This document shows positions 44,015-64,000 of a stretch of DNA of 64,000 bases, one piece after another (positions within the stretch are counted from its first letter, which is position 1; each line of letters begins with the position of its first letter). The stretch comes from Haliclystus octoradiatus (lineage: Eukaryota; Cnidaria; Staurozoa; Stauromedusae; Haliclystidae): positions 14,060,952 through 14,124,951 of the forward strand of contig OU744449.1 in NCBI GenBank assembly GCA_916610825.1, read 5' to 3'. The notes under the pieces are model-generated. The model did not search any database, was not told the origin of the DNA, and was given only the letters and a program-made list of their open reading frames with translations. The position numbers were made by a program, and so were the translations under genes.

Positions 44015-44285
44015 TTAGTGACATGCATTTGAATCTAGAGGAGATGCTTAAATCTGACACTGTCACTAGTAACCATCTTCATCCTAGACGCAAGACCATT
44101 CCACTTTCGAGCACCAGCGTGTTTGAATGAAAGTGGATGGCTTGACTCAATGTAGATGTTGTTGTGGGAATACGAGCGTGTTCTTGTGGAGTGCGGGTTT
44201 TTGAATAGACGGTATTGGAACTGCATCTCTTAGCATATACTATACACATCATTATACATTTAGTAATAGAGATGCAGACCTCCAA
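44015..44285 (-). pseudogene. LINE ORF2 3'-terminal fragment
   Basis: Minus strand: YRLFKNPHSTRTRSYSHNN, then SFKHAGARKWNGLASRMK and VRFKHLLR, the closing segment of many LINE ORF2 proteins (R..ARLWN.LP..I). Only the last 70-80 residues remain. Confidence 0.6.
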
Positions 44286-44682
44286 TATAGAGGAAGACTT
44301 AACAAATGTAACAGTAACTCAAGATAATTTAGAAAATATAATTAACTAAGTAAATTAACATTGGAAACGATATGTAACAGAATGAAATATTTTTATTTTG
44401 CTTTAGGAGACTTTATAAAATAATGGAGATGTTTAATAATTATGTTTAATAGTTATATAATAATCATTTCGTATTTGTAATGAATATGTAATATTTTACC
44501 GCGTCATGTAGACGTGTATGCATTAATAATTACAGCTATGCAGATATAATATTCTACATCATACATCAAACTCAAGCTAGCAAATGTGCTTATTGTCCTA
44601 ATACAGTGTATTAGAAGTGGGCGAAATGATTTATTCCCTGCCATCTATATCTGTGAAACAGCTTACTTCAACCGAACTATTT

Positions 44683-45771
44683 CTACATGTATGTCTCTAA
44701 CCATTCAATTTGCCTTAGAACGAATGGATCTCTCACGTCACCCAACTTCGTACGTTTATCGCCATACGAGTAACGTCCGTAAGCATACGGGAGAGTGTAA
44801 TCCCTAACTGATATTTTTGAGCCTTTTGAACTTGTAGATGGAAAGCGCTGACTCTTTTTGTACGATCTCCTACTAATGCAATGGCATGTTCCGCATTTAT
44901 GCAATGTCACCAGGGTAGCTTTGATTGCCTTCTTTAGTCTTGAATGCCTTGAACACAATACCAATGGCATCATTGAGCCACCGCTATAAGCTATAATGTA
45001 AGCGGCATTTAATAGCAGCGTGATACTGCGACCTGAATGACCCAGTAAGTAAAATAAAGCATAAACAAAAAACGGGGTCCAACTTATGAAATAAACAAGA
45101 ACCAATATTCCAATAGTCATAATGATTCGTTGCTGTCCATATGGTCTTGTAATACTTGTTTCACGTATGCTTTGAATATGTCGTGAAACACGTATACACA
45201 TTATTGTGGATAATAAAATAGTCAATGTCATTGGCATAACATAAGCACTAAACAATAAAAATAAAATATAAGTTATTCTTGATTCACCTTCTGGGTTAGC
45301 AAAAACGCACTGCGATGCATAGCGAATATGTGTGAATGTATTCCAACCTACTGTAGGACCAATAGCACAGGCAAACGAGCCAAGCCATACAAGAATTATT
45401 GCCAGATGTATTTGTTTCTGTCTGTGAGAGCGTTTGAACGGATTACGAATCGATAAAAATTTATAAACAACAAGCGCTACCACTGAATATACCGATGCGG
45501 ATAACCAAAATATATTCATAAATCCGTTAACTTTGCATACCGTTTCGCTTAATATCCATCCGCCTTTGATGACGGTGAGAAGGTTAAATGGTATACAACA
45601 GGCCACCATTCCGATGTTCACAATAGCAAGGTTTAATACAAGGCGATACGTTTTCGTTCTCATATCTCTGTTGCTTAAAATGGCCACAGTAACTAAACTA
45701 TTACCAAATAATCCAACACCAAAAATCACTATTAAAACCACTCCTTGGATACAACGTTCTAGGTCATCCAT
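44683..45771 (-). CDS. class A (rhodopsin-like) G-protein-coupled receptor, single exon, atypical motifs
   Basis: 362 residues in one exon; ATG at 45771. Seven hydrophobic segments lie at about residues 9-33, 44-68, 80-107, 121-142, 167-192, 215-243 and 250-273. Class A landmarks are GN in TM1 (N24), the disulfide pair C79/C155, W129 in TM4, P180 in TM5 and SWTPF in TM6 (W231, P233). Three activation motifs are altered: the TM2 Asp (2.50) is N52, DRY reads YKF (103-105), and NPxxY reads MPLVL (268-272). The tail has a Cys cluster (about 292-298) that could be palmitoylated, and many Ser/Lys. The ligand is unknown. It could be an orphan receptor with unusual signalling or a decoy. Confidence 0.85.
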   Translation of the reverse strand: MDDLERCIQGVVLIVIFGVGLFGNSLVTVAILSNRDMRTKTYRLVLNLAIVNIGMVACCIPFNLLTVIKGGWILSETVCKVNGFMNIFWLSASVYSVVALVVYKFLSIRNPFKRSHRQKQIHLAIILVWLGSFACAIGPTVGWNTFTHIRYASQCVFANPEGESRITYILFLLFSAYVMPMTLTILLSTIMCIRVSRHIQSIRETSITRPYGQQRIIMTIGILVLVYFISWTPFFVYALFYLLGHSGRSITLLLNAAYIIAYSGGSMMPLVLCSRHSRLKKAIKATLVTLHKCGTCHCISRRSYKKSQRFPSTSSKGSKISVRDYTLPYAYGRYSYGDKRTKLGDVRDPFVLRQIEWLETYM

Positions 45772-46627
45772 TATCCCTATATTTATTAAAGTTTTTCAAA
45801 GTTTTTTATGTTGAAAACTGATATCTGTCATATGACAACAATACTGTTCCATCCGTCTATATCCGGGCCTGTATCCCATAAAGCAACGAATCATACGGGA
45901 ATGTTTGCGTTTGCTTTGTCAATATCAGTAAACTCTTACGTTACTCTAATATTTGATAAACAACAAACATGTCCGACATAAAATGACATTTTGCTTGCAT
46001 TGTTATGGGCTTCTCAGGCTGGACGGTGATGTTGTCCGTGAATTCGGTTAATGATATTGTTACTGAGTATGGAATATGTTATTCAGAATTGATATTGATA
46101 GTTAAGTCAAATCGTTTATCGAACAAAATCAGTTGAAAATGGAACAAGGTACCCACAACTGTGATCTCACAATAATATTACAGCATACAACAATCAACAA
46201 GAATAGAACTCTGTCTCAGTTCATTGAACCATGATTGAACATTCGAGTCTTGAAGACATAAGACTCACATACAATTATATGATTATCTAGAACAGATCAG
46301 GGAGAGGGCTGCAAATCAAGGGAGAATGTAGCCTACCCTGATTTCGAAATTCGGCAATTACGTAACTATTACCTCGCAAAACGTCAATTGTATTTTGTCA
46401 AAGTCTGGATTATTTTATATACCGTGATTCAGTTTCACGGGGCAGAACAAGGGGTAGAGGATATTTGCCTAGTTTCTTTGTAGGGTAAACACAAATAAGC
46501 AGAATAAGAGATGAAAACAAAAAAGACAAAATATCGTTATATCGAATATCAACCTGAATGTATGAGATTACCACTAAAATGTTGTGATTAATAAATCCTA
46601 TTACGTGACGTGAATTACAGGCGAATT
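45772..46627. other. intergenic region between GPCR and RhoGAP genes
   Basis: About 850 bp between two minus-strand genes; it must hold the GPCR promoter and the RhoGAP 3' UTR. No TE or RNA gene was recognised. There is no clear TATA box near 45771. Confidence 0.5.
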
Positions 46628-63299
<16,672 letters not shown>

Positions 63300-63972
63300 C
63301 TGGAAATATTTCAAATGAAAGCAATGGTAAAAGTAATACATCCATAGCAATGATAAATTTGAAACCCTGGACAAATGAAGTATACATTAAAACAAATGCA
63401 GGTTGTTATTCAAAAACATTAACCGACAAACCAATATCAGCCTACACTGATTCTTGTTATCTTTTGAAGCATTATGCTTGATTTCAATAACAGGACAGAA
63501 ATGCTACAAAACGAGTAGCAGCATGTTTTAAACATAGAGTAACATAAATAATGCAGTCACTGGTTAGGCACCAAAAGCATCTATATATTTGATGAATATT
63601 AGCAATTATGAAATCATGGAATGTTTTTCTGAGCTATGATTGGCTGAGAGCTATTTCGAAAAAAACTACACAGCTTAGTTTTGGCCTAAACAGTTTAATC
63701 AAGAAGGCCATACAGTTTAATTTTGGGCTACCATGACAACGTAAATTCGAAAGAATCGAATACTCATGGCAACGTGACTTGAAAGAATCGAATACTTAAC
63801 GAAATTTCTCAGGTTTTGTAATCATAAAAGATTCAATATCAAGGGTATTTTCTATTCAAAATTTAAAATGTACAGATGGAGTATCGCTATGGAACTTAAT
63901 AATATGGGCTGTATCGCTTTACATTTACACTCCAGGTACAGTGAGAAACACGAAAAGCTAAAAATTACTCAC

Positions 63973-64000
63973 CCAGCATCTCGTGATTTTGAAACGCTTT
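63973..64000 (-). CDS. possible further PH-domain exon (partial)
   Basis: A frame reading KRFKITRCW ends in TGG followed by a strong donor GTGAGT, phase 0, which matches the phase of the next known exon. A Lys-Arg..Phe-Lys-Ile string suits a PH-domain beta strand, but joining it directly would skip several residues expected before AVDTAVMMSW. Either a small exon is missed or this is not an exon. Confidence 0.3.

Overview
This is a piece of an AT-rich metazoan nuclear genome, probably an aquatic invertebrate; I cannot assign the phylum. The evidence is one clearly spliced animal gene with GT-AG introns (a RhoGAP of the ARHGAP21/23 family, minus strand, 14 exons recognised), one intronless rhodopsin-type GPCR gene, and a very dense load of animal-type retroelements (CR1/L2/Jockey-type LINEs, Ty3/Gypsy, DIRS and Penelope-like elements). 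No prokaryotic genes, rRNA genes, CRISPR arrays or functional tRNAs were seen.

Layout. 1-2160: nothing recognised. 2168-16570: one LINE whose intact ORF2 is split by two young LTR retrotransposons. Element A (3072-8263, 241-bp LTRs, single gag-pol ORF) sits in the endonuclease region. Element B (10007-15734, 192-bp identical LTRs) sits in the C-terminal region, and its gag and pol are separated by one in-frame TGA in a readthrough-type context. 16672-18303: a 1.6-kb (ATA)n tract. 18341-19373: a Penelope-like element 3' end with a twin-priming-type inversion and a decayed hammerhead motif. 20750-23800: decayed LINEs and a PD-(D/E)XK-like ORF. 23860-29810: a broken DIRS element (minus strand) carrying a 2-kb TTAA-flanked inverted-repeat transposon and an 892-bp non-coding LTR element (TRIM-like). 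30190-37106: a terminal-inverted-repeat element with an 11-bp target duplication, itself hosting a CsRn1-type Gypsy element with a tRNA-Trp primer site. 37534-39660: two LINE fragments. 39855-43314: about 69 copies of a 50-bp satellite.

43430-64000 is the gene-bearing part. It holds a Penelope fragment and a LINE tail, then the GPCR (44683-45771, minus), then the RhoGAP gene (46628 to beyond 63299, minus). The RhoGAP runs off the right edge, so its N-terminal part (most of the PH domain and anything upstream) is missing. Its introns hold long (ATT)n tracts, palindromes that contain hammerhead-ribozyme motifs, a 2.5/3.0-kb tandem duplication, a foldback element and LINE debris.

The two host genes have no evident functional link. 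Most of the biology is transposon nesting: reading frames and target duplications allow the order of insertions to be worked out at four loci.
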